Assembly (NCBI GenBank): GCA_002427745.1 | Contig: DIYF01000014.1 | Location: 1 to 64,000, forward strand | Length of the DNA stretch: 64,000 nucleotides | From: Roseivirga sp. UBA6061 | Lineage (GTDB): Bacteria; Bacteroidota; Bacteroidia; Cytophagales; Cyclobacteriaceae | Direction of reading: 5' to 3' | Shown here: positions 35,153 to 43,227 of the stretch, piece after piece | How positions within the stretch are numbered: the stretch's first letter is position 1 | Layout: each line of letters starts with the position of its first letter | The notes under the pieces: generated by a model | What the model was told of the DNA's origin: nothing | Seen by the model: the letters and a program-made list of their open reading frames with translations, nothing else | Databases searched by the model: none | Program-made: the position numbers and the translations under genes

Positions 35153-36175
35153 CTATGCCCAAACCTTGGTGCCTTCCGAGCAGTTTTTGCACATCTCAAT
35201 CTCACTGCGCGATCTGATAAGGGCCTGACGGAAGTTTTGATAAGCCTCACCCCGCCAGATGGGCAGAAAGCCGGTTTCTTCCAGGGTACCCAGCTGATGA
35301 TGCGCATCTTTGTCAAAACAGCAGGGCACCACCTTACCATCCCAGGTAATAACGCAGGAGTGCCACATCTTCCAGCAGTGATTCAGCAGTCGGTTTTTGA
35401 TGGTCCATTTGCCATTGGCTAACTGCTTGTAGCGCGCGTATTTTTCTATGGTAGGAATCAGGTCCGATCCGTTTTCATAATCGTAAATCTGAGCGGTTTT
35501 GAAAGCCACCTCATCCACTCCGATTTCTCTGGCAATTTCCTGCACCTCTTCTAGCTGGTGCTCGTTGGGTTTCACCACCAGGTACTGGAAAATCACATGA
35601 GGCTTGTGAGATTTCAGCTCTCTTTTCCATTTGATCACGTTGCGCGTACCCTCCAGTACCTTGTCAAGCTTGCCGCCCACCCGATACTGCTCGTATGTCT
35701 CCTGGCTGGTGCCATCAATAGAAATAATGAGCCGGTCCAGCCCTGACTCAACCGTCTCCCGGGCCTTTTTATCATCCAGGTAATGGGCATTGGTAGAAGT
35801 GGCTGTATAGATTTTTTTAGAAGCAGCATAGCGCACATGCTCCAGAAATTTCGGGTTCAGATAAGGCTCTCCCTGAAAGTAAAAAACCAGGTAACTCAGC
35901 CTCGGAGCCAGCTCATCTATTACCTTTTGATACACTTTATCGGTGAGCATTCCTGTAGGCCGTGTAAAATTGCGTAACCCACTGGGGCATTCAGGGCATC
36001 TAAGGTTGCAGGAGGTAGTGGGCTCCAGCGAAATGCTGGTAGGTGTACCGAAGTGTAGTGGCTTGCCGCTCAATTTTGACAGGTAGTAGCTGAACACCAG
36101 CTGTATCATGTTCCAGATGCGCAGTGGAGTCAGCTTTGACACATAATTCAGCCCATCTCTCCGGTTCCTGTTCAT
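35153..36175 (-). CDS. Radical SAM protein with SPASM domain
   Basis: A 340-residue radical SAM enzyme. The SAM-cluster motif CNLRCPEC has Cys56, Cys60 and Cys63. The barrel contains YFQGEPYLNP (GE motif), ATSTNAHYLD and LIISIDGTSQETYEQYRVGG. The SPASM half has HCWKMWHSCVITWDGKVVPCC and MCKNCSEG, with ligands for an auxiliary cluster. Such proteins modify peptides or mature enzyme active sites. No substrate peptide gene is seen adjacent; the nearest short gene is the Cys-rich membrane protein on the other strand. Confidence 0.9.
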   Translation of the reverse strand: MNRNRRDGLNYVSKLTPLRIWNMIQLVFSYYLSKLSGKPLHFGTPTSISLEPTTSCNLRCPECPSGLRNFTRPTGMLTDKVYQKVIDELAPRLSYLVFYFQGEPYLNPKFLEHVRYAASKKIYTATSTNAHYLDDKKARETVESGLDRLIISIDGTSQETYEQYRVGGKLDKVLEGTRNVIKWKRELKSHKPHVIFQYLVVKPNEHQLEEVQEIAREIGVDEVAFKTAQIYDYENGSDLIPTIEKYARYKQLANGKWTIKNRLLNHCWKMWHSCVITWDGKVVPCCFDKDAHHQLGTLEETGFLPIWRGEAYQNFRQALIRSRSEIEMCKNCSEGTKVWA

Positions 36176-36223
36176 TTGGTCAAGTTAAGGGCAGGAAGGA
36201 AGGCATCAAAATTGATGTTGTGT

Positions 36224-36258
36224 TTTGACCGTGAATCGCTAAAAAACCTATAGTTTTG
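36224..36258 (+). promoter_or_regulatory. Promoter of the DUF4105 pair
   Basis: TTTG at 36224-36227 and TAGTTTTG at 36251-36258 are separated by 23 bases. The ATG at 36264 is 5 bases beyond, so a leaderless or near-leaderless message is expected. Confidence 0.55.
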
Positions 36259-36263
36259 ATACC

Positions 36264-37454
36264 ATGAAGCACTGTATTGCTATTGTCCTGCTGCTATGTT
36301 CGTTCAATCTCTCAGCACAGTACCTGCAACTCTCGCCCCAGGCAGAAATTTCTATCCTTACCGTGGGGCCGGGTTCAAATTTCAACGACTGCTTCGGACA
36401 CAGTGCCTTTCGGATCAAAGACCCCGTAGCCAATATCGATCTGGCCTATAACTATGGGATGTTCAATACGGCCGAACCCGGTTTTTATACCCGTTTTGCC
36501 ATGGGCACACAGGACTACTATCTGGTAGCTTATGATTTCAGTCGCTTTCTGGGAGGCTATCAGGCGCAGAACCGCTGGATCAAGGAGCAGGTGCTGAACC
36601 TTACCCGGGATGAGACACAGCATGTCTTTGAGTACCTGGAGAATAACCGAAAGCCTGAAAACAGAGCCTATCGCTACGATCCTTATTTCAATAACTGTGC
36701 TACCAAAATGCGTGACCTGGTGGTAGGTGCCCTGGGAGATAAAATCACCTTTGATCATAGTCACCTCCCCGAAAATATGTCCTTACGTGATCTTACCGAT
36801 GAAAACTCCTTTAATCACCCCTGGTGGGATTTTGGTGTCGACATTGCCCTGGGTACAGTCATTGACGGGTCGGCAACCCCTGCCGAATATATGTTTCTGC
36901 CCGACTATGTTTTCGAGGCCTATGAGCACGCCACGATTAACCGAAACGGTCAGCAGATACCGGCAGTAAAATCAAGCACTCAGCTTTTCGAATCAGATTT
37001 TTATGAAATCCGAAAAGAGTCCATCATGCCCTGGATGGTTTTTTCAATCGCGGCCGTGCTGATTATTCTGGTTACCTATATGGATTATGTGAAGAACCGC
37101 AGGTCGCGCTGGCTCGATTTCATTTTGATGATGCTGACCGGACTTTCCGGCCTGATGATCGTACTGCTTTGGTTTGCTACCAGTCACAAAATCACACCGA
37201 ACAACCTCAATGTGCTGTGGGCCTTTTTACCCAACCTGTATGTAGGTATTCTGCTGCTCAGGAAAAATCCACCTGCCTGGGTGAGAAGCTATGTACGGTT
37301 CCTGGTCATTCTGCTGCTGGCCACGCTCTTTATTTGGGTGTTGCGCATTCAGGTTTTCTCTACCGCTTTATTTCCTATTATGGCCTTTCTCGCAATCCGG
37401 TATGTATTCCTGTGGAGAAAAGGTTTGGTCAGCGACACAGGGCATAAAAATTGA
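36264..37454 (+). CDS. DUF4105 membrane protein, first copy
   Basis: A 396-residue protein with a signal peptide (residues 1-18, ending LSAQ). The DUF4105 domain (about 20-230) starts LSPQAEISILTVGPG and has CFGHSAFRIKDP, YNYGMFNTAEPGFYTRFA and NNCATKMRD; it belongs to the papain-like Lnb N-terminal periplasmic group with Cys and His. A membrane half with about five helices follows. Function is unknown. It is followed after 34 bases by a close paralogue (about 60% identical by eye). Confidence 0.85.
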   Translation: MKHCIAIVLLLCSFNLSAQYLQLSPQAEISILTVGPGSNFNDCFGHSAFRIKDPVANIDLAYNYGMFNTAEPGFYTRFAMGTQDYYLVAYDFSRFLGGYQAQNRWIKEQVLNLTRDETQHVFEYLENNRKPENRAYRYDPYFNNCATKMRDLVVGALGDKITFDHSHLPENMSLRDLTDENSFNHPWWDFGVDIALGTVIDGSATPAEYMFLPDYVFEAYEHATINRNGQQIPAVKSSTQLFESDFYEIRKESIMPWMVFSIAAVLIILVTYMDYVKNRRSRWLDFILMMLTGLSGLMIVLLWFATSHKITPNNLNVLWAFLPNLYVGILLLRKNPPAWVRSYVRFLVILLLATLFIWVLRIQVFSTALFPIMAFLAIRYVFLWRKGLVSDTGHKN

Positions 37455-37488
37455 GGGTAAACGGGTGCTGAGAAAACGCTGAACCGCT

Positions 37489-38667
37489 ATGCGACACACC
37501 ACTGCCCTGATATGCCTGTTACTTACCTTTAATCTTGCCGCACAGTACCCTCAACTTTCTTCGCAGGCAGAAATCTCCATCATCACCATTGGGCCCGGTC
37601 CTGAATACAATGATTGTTTCGGGCACAGTGCTTTTCGGGTAAGAGACCCTCTGCTAAACCTGGACCTCGCTTATAACTATGGCTCTTTCAATACCGAAGA
37701 GCCGGGCTTCTATACCCGTTTTGCCCTGGGAATTCAGGATTACTACCTGAGGGCCTATAGCTTCAGAAGTTTTTTAGGCAACTATCAGGCCCAGAACCGC
37801 TGGATCAAAGAGCAGGTACTGAACCTGACCCGGGAAGAGGCGCAGCATGTATTTGAGCAAATGGAACATGATCGCAAGCCTGAAAACAGTGCCTATCGTT
37901 ATGACCCGTATTTCAATAGCTGCGGTACCAAAATGCGCGACCTCACAGTCAATGCCCTGGGAGATAAACTGGTTTTCAACTCCTCTCATTTGACCGAAAA
38001 GCTATCTCTCAGAGGACTGACCCATCAGTATGGTTATAATCATCCCTGGTGGGATTTAGGAGTGGATTTGGCATTGGGTACCATGATGGATGGTGAAGCG
38101 ACTGCCGCGGAACATATGTTTTTACCAGAGTATGTTTTTGCTGCCTACGAAAATGCCACAATCAGGCGCAATGACGGGGAGGTTCCGGCTGTGAAAGCAC
38201 AGACTGTTCTTTTCGAGTCTGACTATCATGAAATCAGACATAAGCGTATAAGGCCCTGGCTGATTTTTTCTATAGTCGCTTTGCTGGTGTCTTTACTCAC
38301 CTGTCTGGACTATGTAAAAAAAAGAAGGTCACGCTGGCTCGATTTTTTGCTAATGTTTCTTACCGGGGTGTTGGGATTGGTGATGATCTTTCTCTGGTTT
38401 TTTACCGGGCATCTCACTACACCCAATAACCTGAATGTACTCTGGGCCTTTTTTCCCAACCTCTTTGTGGCCTTCCTCCTGCTAAAGAAACATCCGCCTG
38501 CCTGGGTCAGGAGCTATGTAAGGTTTTTGGTCATTCTGCTGCTGGCTACGCTATTTATTTGGGGGTTGCGTATTCAGGTTTTTGCCCCTGCGCTTATACC
38601 GGTTATGATCTTCCTGGCTGCACGCTATGTTTTCTTATGGAGAAGGGGATTGGTCATGGTAGATTAG
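37489..38667 (+). CDS. DUF4105 membrane protein, second copy
   Basis: A 392-residue paralogue of the preceding gene. It has the same layout: signal peptide (ending NLAAQ), DUF4105 domain with CFGHSAFRVRDP, YNYGSFNTEEPGFYTRFA and SCGTKMRD, and the same set of C-terminal membrane helices (VILLLATLFIW segment kept). The tandem arrangement and similarity along the full length show a recent duplication. Only 34 bases separate the copies, with no terminator between, so they are probably co-transcribed. The following AT-rich spacer marks the end of the unit. Confidence 0.85.
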   Translation: MRHTTALICLLLTFNLAAQYPQLSSQAEISIITIGPGPEYNDCFGHSAFRVRDPLLNLDLAYNYGSFNTEEPGFYTRFALGIQDYYLRAYSFRSFLGNYQAQNRWIKEQVLNLTREEAQHVFEQMEHDRKPENSAYRYDPYFNSCGTKMRDLTVNALGDKLVFNSSHLTEKLSLRGLTHQYGYNHPWWDLGVDLALGTMMDGEATAAEHMFLPEYVFAAYENATIRRNDGEVPAVKAQTVLFESDYHEIRHKRIRPWLIFSIVALLVSLLTCLDYVKKRRSRWLDFLLMFLTGVLGLVMIFLWFFTGHLTTPNNLNVLWAFFPNLFVAFLLLKKHPPAWVRSYVRFLVILLLATLFIWGLRIQVFAPALIPVMIFLAARYVFLWRRGLVMVD

Positions 38668-38831
38668 ATTGATTACCTCTTCAGGCCTTTCAGTACTATT
38701 GATTTTATTCTTGTAAAAGAATATAAATAAAAATAAAAAATTTTAAATTAATAGTATATTTATTTGAAAGAAAAATAATAATAAGGCTTTTAAAAATGTT
38801 ATGAATATGTGTAGTGTTCTAAACAGTCAAT

Positions 38832-39083
38832 ATGAAAAGCTATAAACTTAAACTTTCCTTACTAGCACTTTTTATCAGTATAGGATCAGTGACCGGAATC
38901 GATGCCGCTTGCATTCATGATAGCGAAGCGGAGAACAATGGCAATTGTAAGGCTGACGCCACTTTAAACCCTAATGGGACATGGACAATTAACGGCTATA
39001 CCTGTGAAACATCGAAACCTGCTCCAGGCTATCCCCACTTTTACAATTGTGTGATCGGAGAAGGTCTTGCTGATACTCTTTAA
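38832..39083 (+). CDS. Exported four-cysteine peptide, copy 1
   Basis: An 83-residue precursor with a signal peptide (about residues 1-25, ending IDA). The mature part of about 58 residues has four cysteines spaced C-x11-C-x18-C-x14-C, with NNGNC before the second and WTINGYTC before the third. The same pattern occurs in the next gene. It recalls NVEALA-type short exported peptides of Bacteroidota that sit beside propeller lipoproteins, although the NVEALA motif is not visible. Two disulfides are likely. AT-rich upstream DNA. Confidence 0.7.
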   Translation: MKSYKLKLSLLALFISIGSVTGIDAACIHDSEAENNGNCKADATLNPNGTWTINGYTCETSKPAPGYPHFYNCVIGEGLADTL

Positions 39084-39107
39084 ATCAAAATAAAACGAGC
39101 TGAACTT

Positions 39108-39356
39108 ATGAAACTTAGAATAACTTGTTTTTCAATTGTATTGATGGCAGGAGTATGTTTTTACAATTTTTCAAATGGAAGTACTTGCGTTGCTGAAGTT
39201 AACCCACAAAACAACGGAGCCTGTGATTTAGACTATCAGTGGGATGGTCAAAACTGGGTGTTGTCAGGGGCTTACTGCATTATTTTCAGAAAGAATGCAT
39301 ATGGTGCTTATGATTGCATAGTGATGTCTGAGGAGGAACCCGTGATAGAGGCCTGA
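39108..39356 (+). CDS. Exported four-cysteine peptide, copy 2
   Basis: An 82-residue precursor. The N-terminus is a signal sequence (about residues 1-24, ending SNGS). The mature part has cysteines spaced C-x11-C-x17-C-x12-C, with NNGAC and WVLSGAYC matching copy 1 around the second and third cysteines, and a final YDCIV that corresponds to YNCVI. Copies differ elsewhere, so the pair is old or fast-evolving. Starts 24 bases after copy 1 and is 7 bases before the next gene, so all are probably one operon. Confidence 0.7.
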   Translation: MKLRITCFSIVLMAGVCFYNFSNGSTCVAEVNPQNNGACDLDYQWDGQNWVLSGAYCIIFRKNAYGAYDCIVMSEEEPVIEA

Positions 39357-39363
39357 TTTTTTT

Positions 39364-40485
39364 ATGAGAAATCTCTTCAACAAGGGTTGTATTCTATTCG
39401 CCTGCTTTCTTTTCTCCTGTAATTCTCAGAGAAGCCCGGGAGATGAATCACTTAAGGCCCTGACTTTAATTCAGGCAGAGGAAATAAGTCTTGTACTAGA
39501 TGAAGAAACAACGTCTAACAACGCATTCTATCAATTGATAGAAACCGATAGTATGTCCCTTTTGGCCTTTTTTAATCCGTTGAATGGGGGCATTTATCTA
39601 TACAATCTGAACAATGGCGAGCTTAACTCGAAAATCAGCTTTGACAAGGAGGGGCCAAACGGAATTGGAGAGAGAATAACCTCTTTTCACCTTCTGAATA
39701 AAGACAGTATTCTGATTCACAGTTATTACAGAAGGAAGATCTTTTTTACGAACTGGCATGCTGAGGTAGTAGGTGAACTAAAGCTCTACAGTGAAACTGT
39801 AGATATAGCACCACAAACCTCGAGAGGAGCCGGGTTATTTTGGGATGATTCAGGATTTTATCTTGCTTCTGGGAATTCTTGCCTGAAGCTTGAAGACTTT
39901 CAACCTGCGAGTATTGTCAAAGTAAACAGAAATGGAAGAGGTATTGAGGAGGTTATGAGTTTCCCGGATAGCTATCAGGTAAAGAATAAAGGATACTGGC
40001 CTCAAAAACTTTGTGATGTATTTAGTGCTTACAACCCGGAGAAACGGCTTATTATATACAGCTTTCCTTTAGAAGAAAAGTTGATTGTTGTTGATAGGAA
40101 AGGCTCTATTCAAGAGTTTGATATGGGAATACCGAGTTTTGAAAAAAAGCCAAGCTTGTCACCGAGTGAGTATCCTGGTGACCCATTTGCTGAGTTTAAG
40201 GCTTTTCTAAGTTATTCTCGCTTTGCCAATGTTTATTATGACCCATATCGCAAGATATATTTGAGATCCTTCTATAAAGAAACACCTGATGAGTTGCTGG
40301 AAGAAAATAAGTTGGTAAGTGAGAAGAGGATGATCGTAGCAAATGAGGATTTTGAAATTTTAGGGGAAATAAATTTTCAGGGTACTGAGAATCTGGTTTT
40401 CGGGGAAGACGGACTTTTTCAAATTCTATTCGACACCAGTGTAGAAGATACTTTGAAAGTAAGGCGGTATGAGTATGGGTTTTAG
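39364..40485 (+). CDS. DUF4221 propeller-type lipoprotein
   Basis: A 373-residue lipoprotein (signal ending LFSC, Cys19) with repeated beta segments that resemble a six-bladed propeller, as in the DUF4221 group. Recognisable elements are GGIYLYNLNNGELNSKISFDKEGPNGIG, the middle CDVFSAYNPEKRLIIYSFP and SRFANVYYDPYRKIYLRSFYKE. Such lipoproteins are outer-membrane anchored. The next gene starts 17 bases before its end. The pairing with cysteine-rich peptides suggests a receptor or processing partner (inference). Confidence 0.75.
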   Translation: MRNLFNKGCILFACFLFSCNSQRSPGDESLKALTLIQAEEISLVLDEETTSNNAFYQLIETDSMSLLAFFNPLNGGIYLYNLNNGELNSKISFDKEGPNGIGERITSFHLLNKDSILIHSYYRRKIFFTNWHAEVVGELKLYSETVDIAPQTSRGAGLFWDDSGFYLASGNSCLKLEDFQPASIVKVNRNGRGIEEVMSFPDSYQVKNKGYWPQKLCDVFSAYNPEKRLIIYSFPLEEKLIVVDRKGSIQEFDMGIPSFEKKPSLSPSEYPGDPFAEFKAFLSYSRFANVYYDPYRKIYLRSFYKETPDELLEENKLVSEKRMIVANEDFEILGEINFQGTENLVFGEDGLFQILFDTSVEDTLKVRRYEYGF

Positions 40486-40945
40486 GGTCCTCATATCACT
40501 GATTCTGATGAGTATTTTGCTCTCTTCTTGTAAGTCTGAATATGATGAGATGTTGAGTAATATTGAGGAGGGCATGAAGGCAACCGGATTCACCCCACTT
40601 TTGGATAAAAAGTATTTGATCATTTTGCCAAGAACCGGTTGCACGGGTTGTATTGGTTCAGTAGAGAGTTTTTTGATGACTGACAGCCAGCTTTATAGTG
40701 AGCAGATAAATGTGTTACTGACCGATGTTGTATCTCTCAAAACAGCACGAATCAAGCTTGGAAAAGAGCTAATGTCTAAAAGCTATGTATTTGTTGATGA
40801 GAAAAGTGATTTCTACAGGGGAACACTTGTTTCTATGTACCCATTTATCCTATATCTTGACAATGGGAAAATTGAAATGGTCGAAGAGGTTTCACCCCAA
40901 AACAGTCAGGCGTTGGATAATCTGCTTTTTGCCTTGTCTCAGTAA
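40469..40945 (+). CDS. Lipoprotein with CTGC motif, thioredoxin-like
   Basis: A 158-residue lipoprotein; signal ends LLSSC (Cys21). In the mature part LIILPRTGCTGCIGSVESFL carries a CxxC in the position expected after the first strand of a thioredoxin fold, and MYPFILYLDNGK resembles the cis-Pro strand (YPFIL). Length suggests a minimal thioredoxin domain. It overlaps the propeller gene by 17 bases. Disulfide exchange on the cysteine-rich peptides two genes upstream is a plausible role, not shown. Confidence 0.7.
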   Translation: MSMGFRVLISLILMSILLSSCKSEYDEMLSNIEEGMKATGFTPLLDKKYLIILPRTGCTGCIGSVESFLMTDSQLYSEQINVLLTDVVSLKTARIKLGKELMSKSYVFVDEKSDFYRGTLVSMYPFILYLDNGKIEMVEEVSPQNSQALDNLLFALSQ

Positions 40946-40963
40946 AATTTTTCTGGAGTCTCT

Positions 40964-41458
40964 TTACCCCATCACCTCATCAATCACTTCTCTGATTAGG
41001 TCTCCTTCAAAGCCTTTCATCATCAGATGCTGGGTAAGCTTGCCTCGCATAATGTAGGCGGTTTGTCCATTGAGCGAAGGGAGCTTGCGTTCTGCATGCT
41101 TTTTCAGGGTTTCATGGTAGGCATCAGGGTTAATCTCTTCCATGCCTTTCCTCACGCAATAGTCTGAAATACGATGTTGCTTCAGCCCTTGCAGAATCTT
41201 TTGACGCCCCCAGCCCTTCATACGAAACTTACCTCCGACATAGGCTCGGGCAAATCGTTCTTCATTGATGAAGTCATCCATGATCAGGTCGGCCAGGGCG
41301 TCTTCTACCTCATCCTGATGAAGACCATAGCTGTATAGTTTGTCGCGTACCTCCTGCTGAGACCGCTCCTGATAGGCGCAGAAGTCTGCCGCTTTGAGTT
41401 TGGCTTCCTTAGGTTCCAGCCGCTTCTTTTTCCTGGGTTGATCTTCGTAAAAAGCCAT
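40964..41458 (-). CDS. recX: Regulatory protein RecX
   Basis: A 164-residue RecX, which limits RecA filament growth. It has the three-helix repeat design: DFCAYQERSQQEVRDKLYSYG, DFINEERFARAYVGGKFRMKGWGRQKILQGLKQHRI and a third repeat ending GEFEGDLIREVIDEVM-like. Start at 41458 (MAFYEDQPRKKKR) is preferred to the longer ATG at 41506, which would run into the tpiA promoter. recA is not in the window. It diverges from tpiA. Confidence 0.88.
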   Translation of the reverse strand: MAFYEDQPRKKKRLEPKEAKLKAADFCAYQERSQQEVRDKLYSYGLHQDEVEDALADLIMDDFINEERFARAYVGGKFRMKGWGRQKILQGLKQHRISDYCVRKGMEEINPDAYHETLKKHAERKLPSLNGQTAYIMRGKLTQHLMMKGFEGDLIREVIDEVMG

Positions 41459-41478
41459 CGAACTAAGATAGAATGATT

Positions 41479-41486
41479 TATCTTTG
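41479..41486 (+). promoter_or_regulatory. -7 promoter element for tpiA
   Basis: TATCTTTG fits TAnnTTTG, 26 bases before the ATG at 41513, in the 54-base gap between recX and tpiA. Confidence 0.6.
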
Positions 41487-41512
41487 GCGCGAAACGCGTT
41501 AACCATTGAATT

Positions 41513-42274
41513 ATGAGAAAAAAGATAGTTGCCGGTAACTGGAAAATGAATAAAAGCCTGGACGAAGGATTAGCCCTGGCATCCGAGGTAGTGAATATTG
41601 TAAACGATGAGCTGACTAATGACGCCATTGCCGTATTGTGTACCCCCTTTGTTCACCTGTCGGCCGTGAGCAAAATTGTAGCAGGCAGTGACAAAGTATT
41701 CCTGGGAGCTCAGAATATGAGTGAACATGCTTCCGGAGCTTATACGGGCGATATATCTGCCGACATGCTCAATTCTGTAGGGGCAAGCTATGTCATTCTC
41801 GGTCACAGCGAGCGAAGAGAGTATCATAATGAAAGTAATGCCCAGCTGGCGAGCCGCGTGGATGTGGCTTTGGAGAAGGGGCTGACGCCTATCTTTTGCT
41901 GTGGTGAATCTCTCGAGATTCGTGAGGCGGGTACTCATGTGGAATTTGTGAGCAACCAGCTCAAAGAGAGCCTCTTCCACCTGGATGCAGCATCTTTCAG
42001 TAAAGTCGTGATCGCTTATGAGCCTATCTGGGCAATCGGTACCGGGGTAACCGCTACTTCTGCACAGGCACAGGATATGCACAAAGCATTGCGCGATGTT
42101 CTGGCAGCACAGTACGGTCAGGAAGTAGCAGATGGTACTACCATTTTGTATGGTGGCAGTGCCAAGCCGGCCAATGCTCCCGAATTATTTGCTCAGCCTG
42201 ATGTTGATGGCGGTTTGATCGGTGGTGCTTCCCTCAAAGCCCGCGATTTTGTAGACATCATTAAATCTTACTAA
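41513..42274 (+). CDS. tpiA: Triosephosphate isomerase
   Basis: A 253-residue TIM barrel that interconverts dihydroxyacetone phosphate and glyceraldehyde 3-phosphate. Catalytic Lys11 lies in AGNWKMNK, the catalytic His in ILGHSERREY, and the catalytic Glu in AYEPIWAIGTG, followed by flexible loop 6. The phosphate loop is ILYGGSAKPAN and GLIGGASLKA. Normal length. The stop codon is directly followed by the prmA GTG start. Confidence 0.97.
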   Translation: MRKKIVAGNWKMNKSLDEGLALASEVVNIVNDELTNDAIAVLCTPFVHLSAVSKIVAGSDKVFLGAQNMSEHASGAYTGDISADMLNSVGASYVILGHSERREYHNESNAQLASRVDVALEKGLTPIFCCGESLEIREAGTHVEFVSNQLKESLFHLDAASFSKVVIAYEPIWAIGTGVTATSAQAQDMHKALRDVLAAQYGQEVADGTTILYGGSAKPANAPELFAQPDVDGGLIGGASLKARDFVDIIKSY

Positions 42275-43105
42275 GTGGATTACATTGAGATCAAAGTCAA
42301 TTGCGATGTGCTTTTCCGCGACATCCTGATTGCAGAAATGGGCGAAATTGACTTTGACTCATTTGTGGAGACCGAGGTAGGCTTTGACGCTTATATCACC
42401 GAAGATAAGTTCAGTCACCCCGGTCTTCAGCAACTCTTCAACAACTATCGCAAGCAGACCAAAATCTGGTACGAGCTTAAGAAGGTTCCCAGGGTAAACT
42501 GGAATGAAGAATGGGAGAAAAACTATGACCCCATCCAGGTGGGCGATGACATTTACGTAAGGGCCATTTTTCACGATCCTCGCCCTGAATTTCCGTACGA
42601 GATTGTTATCAACCCCAAAATGTCTTTCGGTACGGGACACCACGAAACCACACACCAGATACTGGCCCTCCAGCTCGAAGTAGATTTCAGGGAGAAAGCG
42701 GTGTTGGACATAGGCTCAGGTACCGGTATTCTGGCCATTATGGCGCACAAGCTGGGAGCAGGGGAGGTATCGGCTACCGATATTGACGATTGGTGCATTG
42801 AAAATTCTACTGAGAATTTTGGTCTGAATGAAGTGACCCCCAAATACATAAAGCAGGGAGTGATCAAGTCACTGGGCTTTGAAGAAACCTTCGACATCGT
42901 GCTGGCCAATATCAACAAGAATGTGCTGCTCGAAGAGATGGATGAGTACGCACGACTGACGAAATCAGGAGGCTATCTGTTTCTCAGTGGATTCTATGCG
43001 TATGATGAAGCAGATATTCTGGAATGCACTGATGCTCTGGGTTTTGAAAAGCTGAAGTCTACCGCCAAGCGTGAATGGACGGCTGTGCTTTTAAAGAAAA
43101 AATAG
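42275..43105 (+). CDS. prmA: Ribosomal protein L11 methyltransferase
   Basis: A 276-residue PrmA, which trimethylates ribosomal protein L11. The N-terminal substrate domain is followed by the methyltransferase domain, with MSFGTGHHETTHQIL, VLDIGSGTGILAIMAHKLG as the SAM loop, ATDIDDWCIENS and DIVLANINKNVL as the motif IV. The GTG at 42275 follows the tpiA stop with no gap, so the two are coupled. Normal length. Confidence 0.95.
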   Translation: MDYIEIKVNCDVLFRDILIAEMGEIDFDSFVETEVGFDAYITEDKFSHPGLQQLFNNYRKQTKIWYELKKVPRVNWNEEWEKNYDPIQVGDDIYVRAIFHDPRPEFPYEIVINPKMSFGTGHHETTHQILALQLEVDFREKAVLDIGSGTGILAIMAHKLGAGEVSATDIDDWCIENSTENFGLNEVTPKYIKQGVIKSLGFEETFDIVLANINKNVLLEEMDEYARLTKSGGYLFLSGFYAYDEADILECTDALGFEKLKSTAKREWTAVLLKKK

Positions 43106-43227
43106 GACTCTGAACGCTAAAAAATCGGCTGTTCGGGTCAGGATCATAAAAACCTCAATTTTTTGGAAGAAAATCACGAATTAGGCGTTATACTTAATAA
43201 TCGATTTTGAAATCGTAGTTGTTTCAA

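Noticed and set aside
35093..35422. 109-residue + strand frame opposite the radical SAM gene
   Set aside because: It covers the hairpin and the SPASM coding region and has no coding features of its own.
43202..43215. Palindrome CGATTT-TG-AAATCG just before the giant gene
   Set aside because: Only 6-base arms in an AT-rich gap; too short to separate from chance.
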